64,000 nucleotides of DNA from Streptomyces aureoverticillatus (GCF_014649395.1 NZ_BMSY01000004.1:124001-188000); one strand, 5' to 3'; positions 10,185 to 18,605 are shown, counted from the first letter of the stretch. A program made the numbers and translations. The notes: generated from the letters alone by a model not told the origin.

Positions 10185-10499
10185 TCACCAGACCGTTCCT
10201 GCGAGACGCGGTGGCAGGCCTGGGGGAACCACCCAGGGCGCGGGCAAACCGCGCTCCTGGTCCAGCGACTGCTGGTCAGAGGCGTCGGCTTCCTGCAACT
10301 GCGCGCACCACGGGCAGGTGTCTACGTCATCCACTCGACGTGCCGTGCCGTCGGCGTCGGCGCGCTCGACATCCAGGGCCGGACTCCGGCCGGGGTCGAA
10401 GGCTTCCATGTCCGGCCAACCACTCCACCCCGCGCCCGGCAACGGCAGTGCCCGACGAGGCAGTTGCACTGCCACCCATTCGCCGCGACACACACCCAT
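10185..10499 (-). CDS. possible small Cys-motif protein
   Basis: 104 residues from the ATG at 10499, with AGAGG eight bases upstream. It contains one CPWC motif (DTCPWCAQ) and a composition less arginine-biased than neighbouring spurious frames. It overlaps the 3' part of the cold-shock-like open frame in another phase, so one of the two cannot be coding over the shared bases. I do not recognise a family. Confidence 0.35.
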   Translation of the reverse strand: MGVCRGEWVAVQLPRRALPLPGAGWSGWPDMEAFDPGRSPALDVERADADGTARRVDDVDTCPWCAQLQEADASDQQSLDQERGLPAPWVVPPGLPPRLAGTVW

Positions 10500-10880
10500 G
10501 ACGCGCACCTCTCCACGCCGGCACACGCAGCAGCCACTCGCCGACCGCCCCCATGGTCCGGCGCACGCTGCCCGGCTCTCGGCAAGAGGGCCCCATGCGC
10601 CCTTCCACCTCAACGAGCCGTACAGCTTCCCGGCACGCGGCCGCGTCACCTCCGGATTCCCTGGCCGGCATAGGGCCCTGCGGGACCACACGGCGGGTGT
10701 TGTCGGCCAGAACCGCCCAGCCTTCCCGGATCACGTCGCAGCGCACCCGCTCGCCCTCGGCCAGCATGCGCTCTGCGCCACCGTGGACCGCCGAGCGGTG
10801 AGCGACCGCGTCGCCTCCCCTGTCGTGCAGGGTGATGGCCCCCCCCCGCGGTCCGGATCGAACCACTCACCACGCCGCAT
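10327..10880 (-). pseudogene. cold-shock-domain-like gene, frameshifted in a run of nine G/C
   Basis: From the ATG at 10880 one frame gives MRRGEWFDPDRGG; after the C9 run at 10839-10847 (G9 on the coding strand) a second frame gives AITLHDRGGDAVAHRSAV, then LAEGERVRCDVI and AVLADN. Joined, these align end to end with a cold-shock domain: WF....G.G.I, D.F.H, L..G..V.F, A.N. Ten G instead of nine would restore one reading frame. The ~100 residues after the domain are unrecognised. Either the tract varies, the gene is dead, or the base count is an assembly error. Confidence 0.5.
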
Positions 10881-11449
10881 GGCATAGACACCCCCTCAGT
10901 TGGAGCCGGTCGAGCGGAAGGTGTACACAGCGTCCGCCCGCGCACTACCAGCGGCAACCCGCGCGCTTACCGACACGCGACGCAGACACCCCGCGCCCGG
11001 CCTCCAGTGTTGACGGGCCGCTTGAAGCAGACGGAGCGAGGACGCCGACACCGTTCACTGGCCGCCGCTCCTGACCCATCGGACCGGCCCTATAGGGCAG
11101 CAACGACGCCCACAGTCACACCGATCCTGGGCGAGCCACAATTTGCGTGACTTGGTCATACGTCCTCCTGCTGGTCGCCTGGCTGGCCTTGTGTTCGGGC
11201 AGGTACCTCAGCAGCCTGCCGTGGCTACCGCTGGGAGGTCGTACCAAAGGCAAGGGCCGGAGCCCCCGGGGCCTTCCTTGCCCGGCCCGCCCCCGGCCTT
11301 CGGGGGCGGGCCCGATCTTCAAACGCTCTTCATACGCTCACGCAGGGGCCTTGAGCTTCACCGTGGCGTTCCTGGCCTTGTAGTAGCCGGTGTCGAACTT
11401 CTGCGCCTTGCCGCCGCAGTCCTTGTAGGTCTTCTTCTTCCCACTCGGT
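10881..11449. other. no intact gene; terminator and a short coding tail
   Basis: The stretch holds the hairpin at 11284-11312 and, on the minus strand at about 11338-11440, a short tail ending in TVKLKAPA that reads like the end of a lost gene (KKKTYKDCGGKAQ). The rest shows no credible frame. Confidence 0.4.
11284..11312. terminator. GC-rich hairpin
   Basis: Perfect 12-bp stem (11284-11295 with 11301-11312) and a 5-nt loop. It lies just past the end of the minus-strand coding tail at 11338 and would terminate that transcript. There is no T-run. Confidence 0.6.
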
Positions 11450-11640
11450 CTTGCCGACGACGCGACGGCCGTTACGGCCGACCAGCTCCGCGGGATGACC
11501 GAACGTCTCATCACCGCCGTGCAGTGGCAGTCAGGCGACCGGGACATGCTCGTGGTGATGGACACCGGCCACGACGTCATGCGGCTGGCCTGGCCGCTGC
11601 GGGACCTGCCGTCGACCTCGTTGGCCGCTTGCGCGCAGTC
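11450..11640 (+). pseudogene. transposase fragment (DDE type)
   Basis: The frame reads TAVTADQLRGMTERL, then GDRDMLVVMDTGHDVMRLAW and RDLP, the region around a catalytic Asp in a Streptomyces transposase family (usual form: DIL.V.DAGYD..RLA..L.DLPV). After LP the match moves to another frame (VDLVGRLRAVATF). Both ends of the gene are missing. Confidence 0.6.
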
Positions 11641-11652
11641 GCGACGTTCTGG

Positions 11653-12402
11653 TCAGTGTCGTTCTTCCGTAGCTGTGACCCGGGGCGTGCACGACCAATG
11701 GCTGAAGTTCTTCGTGCGCTCCCATATGGCGCGCCCACGCTGGATGCTCCATTCAGAATCCAGAGCAGTCAGCGGAGCGACACCGAGCTCCATGAGTTCC
11801 AGGTCCGAGAACTGGAACAGACCCCACTCCCGACTGCCGTCAGAGTTGCCCCAGATCCAGAGCGGATCGAGTTGCGTCATACAGCGCACGAGACGGACCG
11901 CAGTGTCAGGCTCTTCCGGAAATACTTCGCGCAGCCGCTGTTCTACTCGTTGTGGCGACCATGCGTTAATCCTTAGATTTTGCCCGTAAAGAGCCTTCTT
12001 GGTTGCTTCATCCACCATCGTGGTCACCGGCAACCCGGCAAACGTTTGGAAAGCAGTAACCCGCATCTTCGTATAGGGGCCGAAGACAGCATCTGCGGGG
12101 AGGTCGAGCCCATGACTCTGAAGCCGCCTTTGCAGTTCTTGGACACACGGATTCAGCTGCCCTTTGACCAGCACTCTGGAGCACTGCTCAGACAACAAAA
12201 GGGCCTGCTGGCCCGACCCTGACGAATCGATGGACGCTACGCCGCCTGCGGGGCGCTCGTCCGTATCGTCGGCTGCCAAGAGCCAGGCACTCGCCGTCAG
12301 TACGGCCACTGCCACCGCTGCTGACGTGAGGTGGCTACGTCGGAGCGAGGATGCGGCTCGGGCGGGGGCAGCGACGTCGGGGGGGAGGCTTCTCTCCGGC
12401 AA
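11653..12402 (-). CDS. TM - peptidoglycan-binding - lysozyme-like part of a split protein
   Basis: 249 residues. A membrane anchor (SAAVAVAVLTASAWLLA) is at ~27-43, a peptidoglycan-binding-1 domain (CVQELQRRLQSHGLDL, FGPYTKMRVTAFQ) at ~80-140, and a C-terminal region (SREWGLFQFSD, WSIQRGRAIW) like lysozyme-type muramidase folds in similar proteins. The open frame overlaps the upstream XRE reading frame by 68 bases. Reading six instead of seven C on the coding strand at about 12369-12375 joins the two into one XRE-TM-wall-binding protein. As written it has no ribosome site of its own, which supports the split view. Confidence 0.7.
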   Translation of the reverse strand: MPERSLPPDVAAPARAASSLRRSHLTSAAVAVAVLTASAWLLAADDTDERPAGGVASIDSSGSGQQALLLSEQCSRVLVKGQLNPCVQELQRRLQSHGLDLPADAVFGPYTKMRVTAFQTFAGLPVTTMVDEATKKALYGQNLRINAWSPQRVEQRLREVFPEEPDTAVRLVRCMTQLDPLWIWGNSDGSREWGLFQFSDLELMELGVAPLTALDSEWSIQRGRAIWERTKNFSHWSCTPRVTATEERH

Positions 12403-12673
12403 CGATTCGATCCCTGGCCGTCAGCCACGCGTCAACTTCGTGGTCCTCTGCGCAAGCACGGACGAACGCAGCCAGCAACTCCGGGCGAGGCAGAGCGTCT
12501 CGGCGCATGACGTCGGCCAAGGTGCTGCGCGCCAACGCCTCACCACGCCCGGCAGCGCGTTCCTCCAACTGCCGGTAGGTGAGCCCCGACTGTTCTTTGA
12601 GCTGCCGCATCAATGCGACGAACATGGCCGCGTCACGAGCCCCTCGCGGATCCAATTCCCCCCGGCTCCCCAT
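12335..12673 (-). CDS. XRE-family HTH part of the same split protein
   Basis: 112 residues from the ATG at 12673, with AGGA eight bases upstream; the ATG at 12682 is an alternative. The helix-turn-helix is clear (LKEQSGLTYRQLEERAAGR, then STLADVMRRD and PELLAAFVRAC). The frame ends RDRIVAGEKPPP followed by a basic tail; in the shifted frame the same point continues PPPDVAAPARAAS into the membrane and wall-binding domains. Streptomyces commonly encodes XRE-TM-extracellular sensors of this build, so I infer one original gene spanning 11653-12673. Confidence 0.7.
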   Translation of the reverse strand: MGSRGELDPRGARDAAMFVALMRQLKEQSGLTYRQLEERAAGRGEALARSTLADVMRRDALPRPELLAAFVRACAEDHEVDAWLTARDRIVAGEKPPPRRRCPRPSRILAPT

Positions 12674-12747
12674 AGCCAGCATCCTGGCCGAACCCGAAGG
12701 GCTTGACAACACCCATCCAGGCCTCCTCCCACTACCGAGCGCGGGCT

Positions 12748-12803
12748 CCGGACAGCATCCGGACAAGGCTCTGACCAGCCCGGACAGCAGCATGCTGTCC
12801 GGG
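12748..12803. promoter_or_regulatory. operator-like inverted repeats upstream of the XRE gene
   Basis: A perfect 11-bp inverted repeat (12779-12789 with 12793-12803, 3-nt spacer, half-site CCCGGACAGCA) and one further direct copy of CCGGACAGCA at 12748-12757. They lie 75-130 bases upstream of the XRE start and are a natural candidate for its autoregulatory site. Confidence 0.45.
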
Positions 12804-13045
12804 ACAACCTCATACTGTTGCCCGAAACCACCCACGCCAGCAAGCTCTTGCGCAGTCAGCCGAGTTGTCTCGCTCCCTCGAGCAAGCGAAGCCCCCGGGC
12901 GTCATATCCGCGCAGTGCCACTCCTCAGGGGCGTCAAGGCACCGGCGACAGCAGAAGCAGCAGCCTCGTCACCACAGATCATTCACCCAGCAAGCAGCCT
13001 CTTTGTGCAGCGCTTGCTCACTTCACCCTCACCTAGGAGCTCAGA

Positions 13046-13567
13046 TTGCGTATTCATACCTCCTTCGTGGCTGTCTTCGCAGCAGCCGCCATGGCATCCG
13101 GAACGCTCACCGCCTCAGCAAGCAGCGCGAAGAAGCCGAATGCATTGAAGAGTGCGTGCACGCCGCAGACCGTCACACGGTACCCGGGAAGCTCAGTTCC
13201 TCCTCGCTGGCGCTTTGGAGAGGTGAAGTTCGAGGTAGCCGTGTGTCCACAGGACGACCCGTCGGAATGGGAACCCATCGCCCTGGCCACCACGAACACC
13301 ACCGGGCACAGCCTGGGGTACTTCCTGGAATCACCGAAGCTGCGGGTCATGGCCACCGGCGAGAACGCACGGACCAAGAGCGCCAACTACATGGGCAGCT
13401 TCACCCTCAAGGACTGCGTGCCCTTCATCGAATGGCCGTGCTCCAAAACCCACAAGATCCAAGTCAGCATCGCGGTGGTGTACAACAAGGCCGCAGATAC
13501 CTCACGCGTGATCTATGGCAGTGAAATCGGAGTGCCGCCAGGCCTGCAGCTGCACACCACCCCGTGA
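13046..13567 (+). CDS. secreted protein, tandem paralogue 1
   Basis: 173 residues with a TTG start; AGGAG seven bases upstream decides it. Signal peptide MRIHTSFVAVFAAAAMASG with cleavage near ASASS. The mature protein has four Cys, including C..DPSEW and the motif CVPFIEWPC. The next gene shows the same layout: Y-PGS, P-R, C-P, PS-W, then CVP(F/Y)-(I/G)-WPC followed by a beta-like stretch. The function is unknown; the paired Cys suggest a disulfide-stabilised extracellular fold. The intergenic gap is 33 bases, so the two genes are probably co-transcribed. Confidence 0.75.
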   Translation: MRIHTSFVAVFAAAAMASGTLTASASSAKKPNALKSACTPQTVTRYPGSSVPPRWRFGEVKFEVAVCPQDDPSEWEPIALATTNTTGHSLGYFLESPKLRVMATGENARTKSANYMGSFTLKDCVPFIEWPCSKTHKIQVSIAVVYNKAADTSRVIYGSEIGVPPGLQLHTTP

Positions 13568-13600
13568 ACGGACATGAACGGCAAACGCAAGGAGAGAATC

Positions 13601-14110
13601 GTGCAACTCACACGTCTCGCCACCGCAGGAGCCTCGCTGTCGCTTCTCCTGCTGGCCGGCTTCACCAGCGCACAGGCGTCAGAGAAACCCATGGCTGCCG
13701 CTTGCGAGAGCGCCGATGTCACCCTCTACCCCGGTTCCTGGCTCGGTCCACGCTACGGCGAGTGGAACATGCACATCATCGCCTGCCCCGACAAGAACCC
13801 GTCCACCTGGAAGAAGAACTCCGGGGTCGAACTCAATGCCGTGGCAAGCAATCTGGGCATGAACGTCCACGGAGACCCCGTCGTCAGGACGACGGAGACC
13901 GGCGAGAACCAACACAACCGGTTCGGTCGATATGAGGCGATATTCCAGACGAGAACCTGCGTCCCCTACGTCGGGTGGCCCTGCCGAGGCCCCTTCGTCT
14001 GGAAGGCACAGTTCACCGTCACCGCCGACAAGAAGACCAAACAGGTGAACGTGCACCTCCAAGGCCGCACCACCCCCGCCCCCACCCTGGTCCTCTACGA
14101 CACGCCCTGA
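13601..14110 (+). CDS. secreted protein, tandem paralogue 2
   Basis: About 169 residues from the GTG at 13601, chosen for AAGGAGAG six bases upstream; an ATG at 13574 has no such site. Signal peptide with hydrophobic core LSLLLLAGF and a cleavage site near AQA-SE. It shares with its upstream neighbour the Cys spacing and the CVPYVGWPC motif, so the pair arose by tandem duplication. No family is recognised. Confidence 0.75.
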   Translation: MQLTRLATAGASLSLLLLAGFTSAQASEKPMAAACESADVTLYPGSWLGPRYGEWNMHIIACPDKNPSTWKKNSGVELNAVASNLGMNVHGDPVVRTTETGENQHNRFGRYEAIFQTRTCVPYVGWPCRGPFVWKAQFTVTADKKTKQVNVHLQGRTTPAPTLVLYDTP

Positions 14111-14702
14111 CGGGCCCGTGCGGGCTGACGACCGGGCCGTACTCAGCAGCTGATCAGGCACAGTCCGGGGCCGCCGGGCATGGTGTGGTCCTGCCTGGCG
14201 CCCGACGTCTCCAACCGGCCCGCTAGCGGTGAATGCGCCGCGTGGCAGGCGTGTGGGGTGCGTTCGACCGAGGGGGGCGCCCCCATGCGCGCCCGGCAGG
14301 GTCTCTTCCTCGCATGGGTTACGGCTGCGTAGCTGTCCCCGGTGTGATCTATGTGGTCTGCGCGGACCGACCGGCGCTCTCCGGGCTGCGACGGCAGCCC
14401 GGAGGGCGCCGACAGCCGGGACGGCCGGCCCTCGCAGCCACGCGTCCGGATCGACCTGCTTCACCAGCGCCACGCAGGTACGGCGTCCAGATCGCTCGCG
14501 AGCAGCCTGAGCCCGTCGGCCTTGAGCAGCCGCGGGAAGTACTGCGTGAGTTGGTTGGGGCGCGGTTGCGATGGACGAACGTGCCCGTTGCCGGCCACTG
14601 CGGGTTTCCGCGCGGGCAGCCCACGATGTTGCGTGTCCAAGCTGGCCCTACCTCGCTGCCTCCGAGGTGCCAGCGGAGCAGCGCCGACAATGTTGCCCCA
14701 GG
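14111..14702. other. no intact gene (about 590 bases)
   Basis: Only degenerate frames are seen. On the minus strand around 14465-14560 a short coding-like tail (YFPRLLKADGLRLLASDLDAV) may be the end of a lost gene. The translations elsewhere are low-complexity shadows. Confidence 0.4.
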
Positions 14703-15494
14703 TCAGCCGCGGTAACCCAGGTCCAGGCGGTCGGCCAGGCCCGCGGCGGTGAAGGCGGCGACGAGTTCGTCGCGGCCCTCGGTGAAGTGGGCCCAGCTGT
14801 CGTAGTGGAGGGGTACGACCCGGCGGGCGTCGAGGATCTGGGCGGCCTCGGCGGCCTGGGCGCTGTCGAGGACGATGCACGCGCCGTCGAAGAGGACGGC
14901 GAAGCGGGGAGCTCCGGCGAAGAGGAGTGCGGTGTCCACGGGGGCGAAGCGTGCGGCTATCTCCTTGACCAGGTCGAGCGAGGCGTTGTCGCCGCTGACG
15001 TAGACCGTGGGCAAGCCGTCCCCCGTCAGGACGAAGCCGACGACCTCGCCGAGAACCGGCTCGACCTCCTCGCGTGATCCGGGGCCGTGCAGGGCGGGAA
15101 CACCGGTCACCGTGATCACGCCGCCGCCGGGACGCTCCAGCTCGGTCGGCTCCCAGTCGGCCAGCCCCTTGGCCCGCTCCCCGAGGCGCCGCGCGCCGCC
15201 GGGGGTGGTGAGCGTGAGCGGGACGTCGGCCAGCAGGGCCCGGCCGGAGGTGTCGAGGTTGTCGGGGTGCTCGTCGTGGGAGAGCAGGACGACGTCGATG
15301 CGGCCGAGGTCCGCGGGACTGCCCGCAGAGGGTGCCGTCTTGGTCAGCGACCCTCCTTGCGCCGGGTAGTCGCCGGGAGCGTCGAAGGTCGGGTCGGTCA
15401 GGAACCGCAGGCCGCCGTACTCGAAGAAGGCGGTCGGGCCGCCGAGTACACGCACGGGAACCTGTTCACCGGTCGCTGCGCCGGAGGAAGTCAT
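14703..15494 (-). CDS. MBL-fold metallo-hydrolase (UlaG-like)
   Basis: 263 residues. The metal-binding motif appears as SHDEHPDNLD (~73-82); most relatives have SHDHH.DNLD, so the second His is Glu-His here and metal ligation may differ. Later ligands are visible as PALHGPG, YVSGDN and VPLHYDSWAHF. The size is normal for the family, whose members hydrolyse lactone, phosphoester or acyl-phosphate bonds; the substrate is unknown. It is divergent from a CGNR-type regulator with a shared short intergenic region containing repeated CGTGAG half-sites, so that regulator probably controls it. Confidence 0.8.
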   Translation of the reverse strand: MTSSGAATGEQVPVRVLGGPTAFFEYGGLRFLTDPTFDAPGDYPAQGGSLTKTAPSAGSPADLGRIDVVLLSHDEHPDNLDTSGRALLADVPLTLTTPGGARRLGERAKGLADWEPTELERPGGGVITVTGVPALHGPGSREEVEPVLGEVVGFVLTGDGLPTVYVSGDNASLDLVKEIAARFAPVDTALLFAGAPRFAVLFDGACIVLDSAQAAEAAQILDARRVVPLHYDSWAHFTEGRDELVAAFTAAGLADRLDLGYRG

Positions 15495-15528
15495 GGAGCA
15501 CCACTCTCATGGATGGGATGCTGATATC

Positions 15529-15566
15529 CGTGAGGACACCGTAGCAGTTCTCACGAATAGCGTGAG
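15529..15566. promoter_or_regulatory. repeated CGTGAG half-sites in the divergent promoter
   Basis: CGTGAG at 15529-15534, CTCACG at 15550-15555 and CGTGAG at 15561-15566; the last two form a perfect 6-5-6 inverted repeat. They sit between the two divergent starts at 15494 and 15574 and are the likely binding sites of the CGNR regulator. Confidence 0.55.
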
Positions 15567-15573
15567 CTGTACC

Positions 15574-16182
15574 ATGAGAATCATGAACGAGGCCACGGCC
15601 GCCGAGCCCCTGCCACTGCCCGCCCCGGGCGCCGAGACGTACCCCGCGCTGGACTTCGCCAACAGCGCCATCACCCTGCCCGGCGGGCGGTACGTAGACT
15701 TCCTCGGCACCCCGGCGGCAGCCGATCAGTGGCTCGCCGAGCACGGTCTCGCGCCCGCTGACGCCGGACTGCAGGAGATGTGCACCGCACAACTACGGTC
15801 CCTGCGCGAACAGATCAGGTCCCTCCTGGCCAGCCGCGTCGCCGCACTACCCGCGCTGCCCGCCGCCCTGTCCGCCGTCAACGACGCGCTGATCAAGGCA
15901 CCGGCGGTCGCGCTCCTGCACTGGGACCAGAAGGACGGCCCCTACCGGGCGGCCCCGCACCCCACCACCCAAATCCTTGACCACGCCCTGGCGGCCCTCG
16001 CCGACAACACCGCCGACCTACTCACCGGTCCCGACGCCGAACGCCTCACCGCCTGCGGCTCCAGCCCCTGCAACCGATACCTGCTCCGCCACGGCCGCCG
16101 CCACTGGTGCTCCACTCGCTGCGGCGACCGAGCCCGCGCGGCCCGCGCGTACGCCCGGCGCACCAGGTCCCAAGACGACTGA
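15574..16182 (+). CDS. CGNR zinc-finger (ABATE-type) transcription regulator
   Basis: About 202 residues from the ATG at 15574 (a second ATG at 15583 is possible). The N-terminal half matches the ABATE stress-response domain style (YPALDFANS, a Trp/Leu-rich helix). The C-terminal zinc finger is ACGSSPCNRYLL then CSTRCGDRARAARAYARR, where the usual CGNR reads CGDR. These proteins act as transcription regulators. Its divergent MBL-fold neighbour and the intervening palindromes suggest local control. Confidence 0.8.
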   Translation: MRIMNEATAAEPLPLPAPGAETYPALDFANSAITLPGGRYVDFLGTPAAADQWLAEHGLAPADAGLQEMCTAQLRSLREQIRSLLASRVAALPALPAALSAVNDALIKAPAVALLHWDQKDGPYRAAPHPTTQILDHALAALADNTADLLTGPDAERLTACGSSPCNRYLLRHGRRHWCSTRCGDRARAARAYARRTRSQDD

Positions 16183-16536
16183 GCGACACACGACTTCACC
16201 ACCGGGTCGACCCTGGGGCCGTTCCTCACTCCCCCGCCGCGCCGCTTCCGACACGTACGGACATGCCGGTTCAGGCCCGGCCCGGGGACGCGCACTCATG
16301 CGTCGGAGGCGTGGAGGCGTACGCCACCTCCTGCAAACGACACCGGCGCGCCCGCCGCATTTACGGCCTCCGCGTCGCCGCCCAGTCCGCACGCCCTGGT
16401 CGCTGACCAAGCAGGGGTTCCGGCAGCTTCTCGGTCTCGTCCGCGGGGACGTGCCGCCCGACCGGGCGGGACGAGTTCTGTTCTGTCCGACATTCCGGAC
16501 GGTAGATTGGATAGACCCCTCGAGGGAGGCGATTCG
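16183..16536. other. no gene; promoter region of the nfeD-stomatin operon
   Basis: All frames look like shadows. Near the 3' end a small inverted repeat GTCCG-ACATTC-CGGAC lies about 35-50 bases before the NfeD start and may belong to its promoter. Confidence 0.35.
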
Positions 16537-16974
16537 ATGCCGTGGTTCGTATGGCTGCTCGCCGCCGCGGCGCTTGGCGTCGCAGAATTCTTCACCCTGA
16601 CGCTGGTCTTCGGGTTGCTGGCGGGCGCCGCATTGGTCGCCGCAGTCGTGGCTGGTGTGGGCATCGGCATTCTCGGCCAACTCGTGGCGCTCGGAGTGAC
16701 AGCGGCAGCGGGCCTCGTCATCATCCGCCCTGTCGCGTTGCGGCATATGGCACAGGCGCCCCTCACGCACGAAGGCAGCGACGCGCTGATCGGCAAGCGG
16801 GCCGAGGTCATGCAGGAGGTCACCGCCACCCGCGGCCTGATCAAACTCTCCGGCGAAGAGTGGTCCGCCCGTGCCCTCGACGAAAGCCATGTGATCCCGG
16901 CGGGAGCACTGGTGGATGTCATGGGGATCGAAGGCGCCACAGCGATCGTCTATCCCCGCGAACTCCTTCCGTGA
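16537..16974 (+). CDS. NfeD-family membrane protein
   Basis: 145 residues from the ATG at 16537, with GAGGGAGGCG upstream. Three hydrophobic segments (WFVWLLAAAALGVAEFF, LVFGLLAGAALVAAVVA, LGVTAAAGLVII) are followed by a soluble OB-fold-like domain (IGKRAEVMQEVTATRG, EEWSARAL, VMGIEGATAIV). NfeD proteins pair with SPFH/stomatin proteins in membrane microdomains, and such a gene follows 30 bases downstream. Confidence 0.85.
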   Translation: MPWFVWLLAAAALGVAEFFTLTLVFGLLAGAALVAAVVAGVGIGILGQLVALGVTAAAGLVIIRPVALRHMAQAPLTHEGSDALIGKRAEVMQEVTATRGLIKLSGEEWSARALDESHVIPAGALVDVMGIEGATAIVYPRELLP

Positions 16975-17004
16975 CACGGCTGAACATTTAGCACTGGAGG
17001 AAGC

Positions 17005-18111
17005 ATGGATCCGGTTGTTGTCCCGATTCTCGTGGCGGCGATTGTTGTTGTCTTCCTCGTGGTCGCCACGGTGCGGATCGTTCCGCAGGCGCGCCGCTAC
17101 AACATCGAGCGGTTCGGCCGATATCGCCGGACGCTGCAACCCGGCCTGAACTTCGTCGTGCCGGTGGCGGACCGCGTCAATACCAAACTCGACGTGCGCG
17201 AGCAGGTGTATTCGTCCGAGCCCAAGCCGGTGATCACCGAGGACAACCTCGTGGTGAACATCGACACCGTGCTCTATTACCAGATCACTGACCCACGGGC
17301 GGCGGCCTATGAGGTCGCTGATTACCTTCAGGCGATCGACCAGCTCACCGTGACCACGCTGCGGAACGTCATCGGCAGCATGGACCTGGAGGAGACACTC
17401 ACCTCACGCGAGGAGATCAACACCCGGCTCCGCACCGTCCTCGACGACGCCACCGGCAAGTGGGGCATCCGGGTCAACCGCGTCGAGATCAAGGCCATCG
17501 ATCCTCCGAACACCATCAAAGAGGCGATGGAGAAGCAGATGCGGGCCGAGCGCGACAAGCGCGCGGCCATCCTGCACGCCGAAGGAGAGCGGCAAGCCAA
17601 GATCCTTACCGCGGAGGGTACGAAGCAGAAGGACATCCTGGAAGCACAGGGCACACAACAAGCCATGATCTTGCGGGCCGACGGCGAGGCGAAGGCGGTG
17701 GAGCGCGTCTTCCAGGCCGTCCATCGCAATAACGCCGACCCCAAGATCCTGGCCTACAAGTACCTTGAAACGCTTCCGCACTTGGCGAACAGCGACAACA
17801 ACACGTTCTGGGTGATCCCGGGGGAACTGACAGAGGCAGTTCGCACCGTCACCAGTGCGTTCGGCGACCACTCAACGGTGGGTCTCCCCCAAACTGCGCA
17901 ACCTGAGGGAGCAGCCACCGCCGACGCCGACGACACGCCGGACGAAGGGTCTGCGGAGCGGGAGGCAGGCTCGCCGCTTTCACTCGACGCTGCTGCGGCT
18001 GCCGACGAGGTCGCGAAGCAGGCCGACGCCGCCGTGAGCGATGCCAAGGCCGAGGCCGAGGCCGCGCGGACGTCCCGGGTGCCGGGCCGGGAGCAGACGT
18101 CCGGCGGTTGA
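17005..18111 (+). CDS. SPFH/band 7 (stomatin-like) protein
   Basis: 368 residues, ATG behind GGAGGAAG. An N-terminal membrane anchor (VPILVAAIVVVFLVVATV) is followed by the SPFH core (ERFGRYRRTLQPGLNFVVP, YYQITDPRAAAYEV, TLRNVIGSMDLEETL), an Ala/Glu/Lys-rich coiled coil (KRAAILHAEGERQAKIL) and a flexible acidic tail. It forms oligomeric membrane scaffolds that organise lipid and protein quality control. The operon with NfeD is the standard arrangement. Confidence 0.9.
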   Translation: MDPVVVPILVAAIVVVFLVVATVRIVPQARRYNIERFGRYRRTLQPGLNFVVPVADRVNTKLDVREQVYSSEPKPVITEDNLVVNIDTVLYYQITDPRAAAYEVADYLQAIDQLTVTTLRNVIGSMDLEETLTSREEINTRLRTVLDDATGKWGIRVNRVEIKAIDPPNTIKEAMEKQMRAERDKRAAILHAEGERQAKILTAEGTKQKDILEAQGTQQAMILRADGEAKAVERVFQAVHRNNADPKILAYKYLETLPHLANSDNNTFWVIPGELTEAVRTVTSAFGDHSTVGLPQTAQPEGAATADADDTPDEGSAEREAGSPLSLDAAAAADEVAKQADAAVSDAKAEAEAARTSRVPGREQTSGG

Positions 18112-18339
18112 GCCCACCCTCGTTCACGGCCCAGCACTGACCGCACCCAAGTCCACGCTGCCATCACCCAGCAGCCCCCGCCGCCCCACAGCTCCTGGGT
18201 CACCGCTCCGCTGAGGCACCGCTCGGACGAAGCACAGCCAAGCCCTCTCGCTGCCGAGCTCCGGCAACCTGAGGGCCACTCAAGTACGCGCTAAGAAGCT
18301 GTCAATGCCGAGTAAAGAACGTGTAGGGTTTCCCGCGGT

Positions 18340-18533
18340 GTGCCGGGAAGCCTGGTCGGCGGTCTTGCTACAGGTCCCTTCGCCGACCAGGGAACTCCGG
18401 CCATGGTGCTCATCGCTCTCTTCGGGGCCGCACTGCTCATCGCGGTGCTGCTGTCGGGTCTCGCCGCCAGGACGGTCCTGTCCACCAGCCACGCCGAGAC
18501 ATCCCTGGCGAAGCTCGGCCTGGAACTGGACCC
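18340..18533 (+). pseudogene. C-terminal tail of an MFS transporter
   Basis: The frame reads GSLVGGLATG, then MVLIALFGAALLIAVLLSGL and TSLAKLGLELDP, the last transmembrane helix and tail of an MFS exporter. There is no upstream body. The fragment runs directly into a copy of the dienelactone hydrolase 5' end at 18534. Confidence 0.55.
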
Positions 18534-18590
18534 ATGCCCACCAAGACGCTGCGGATTCCCACCACGGACGGCCAGGCCGACGCCTTCGCA
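18534..18590 (+). repeat. 57-bp copy of the dienelactone hydrolase gene start
   Basis: These bases match 38183-38239, the first 19 codons of the dienelactone hydrolase gene (MPTKTL-IPTTDGQADAFA), with one internal mismatch plus the last base. The copy is in frame with the permease that follows, so the longest open frame falsely fuses the two. Confidence 0.85.
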
Positions 18591-18605
18591 ACGCATCGGA
18601 GAATC

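Noticed and set aside
9466..10887. A 473-residue plus-strand open frame
   Set aside because: Only its first quarter resembles a protein (transposase tail); the rest is arginine/proline-rich antisense to the cold-shock-like gene and lacks any ribosome site.
16018..17139. 373-residue minus-strand open frame over the nfeD gene
   Set aside because: It is a high-GC shadow with no domain and no ribosome site.
18534..18605. Extra N-terminus of the permease (MPTKTL...)
   Set aside because: It is a copy of the start of the dienelactone hydrolase gene; the permease has its own GTG with GGAG at 18606.
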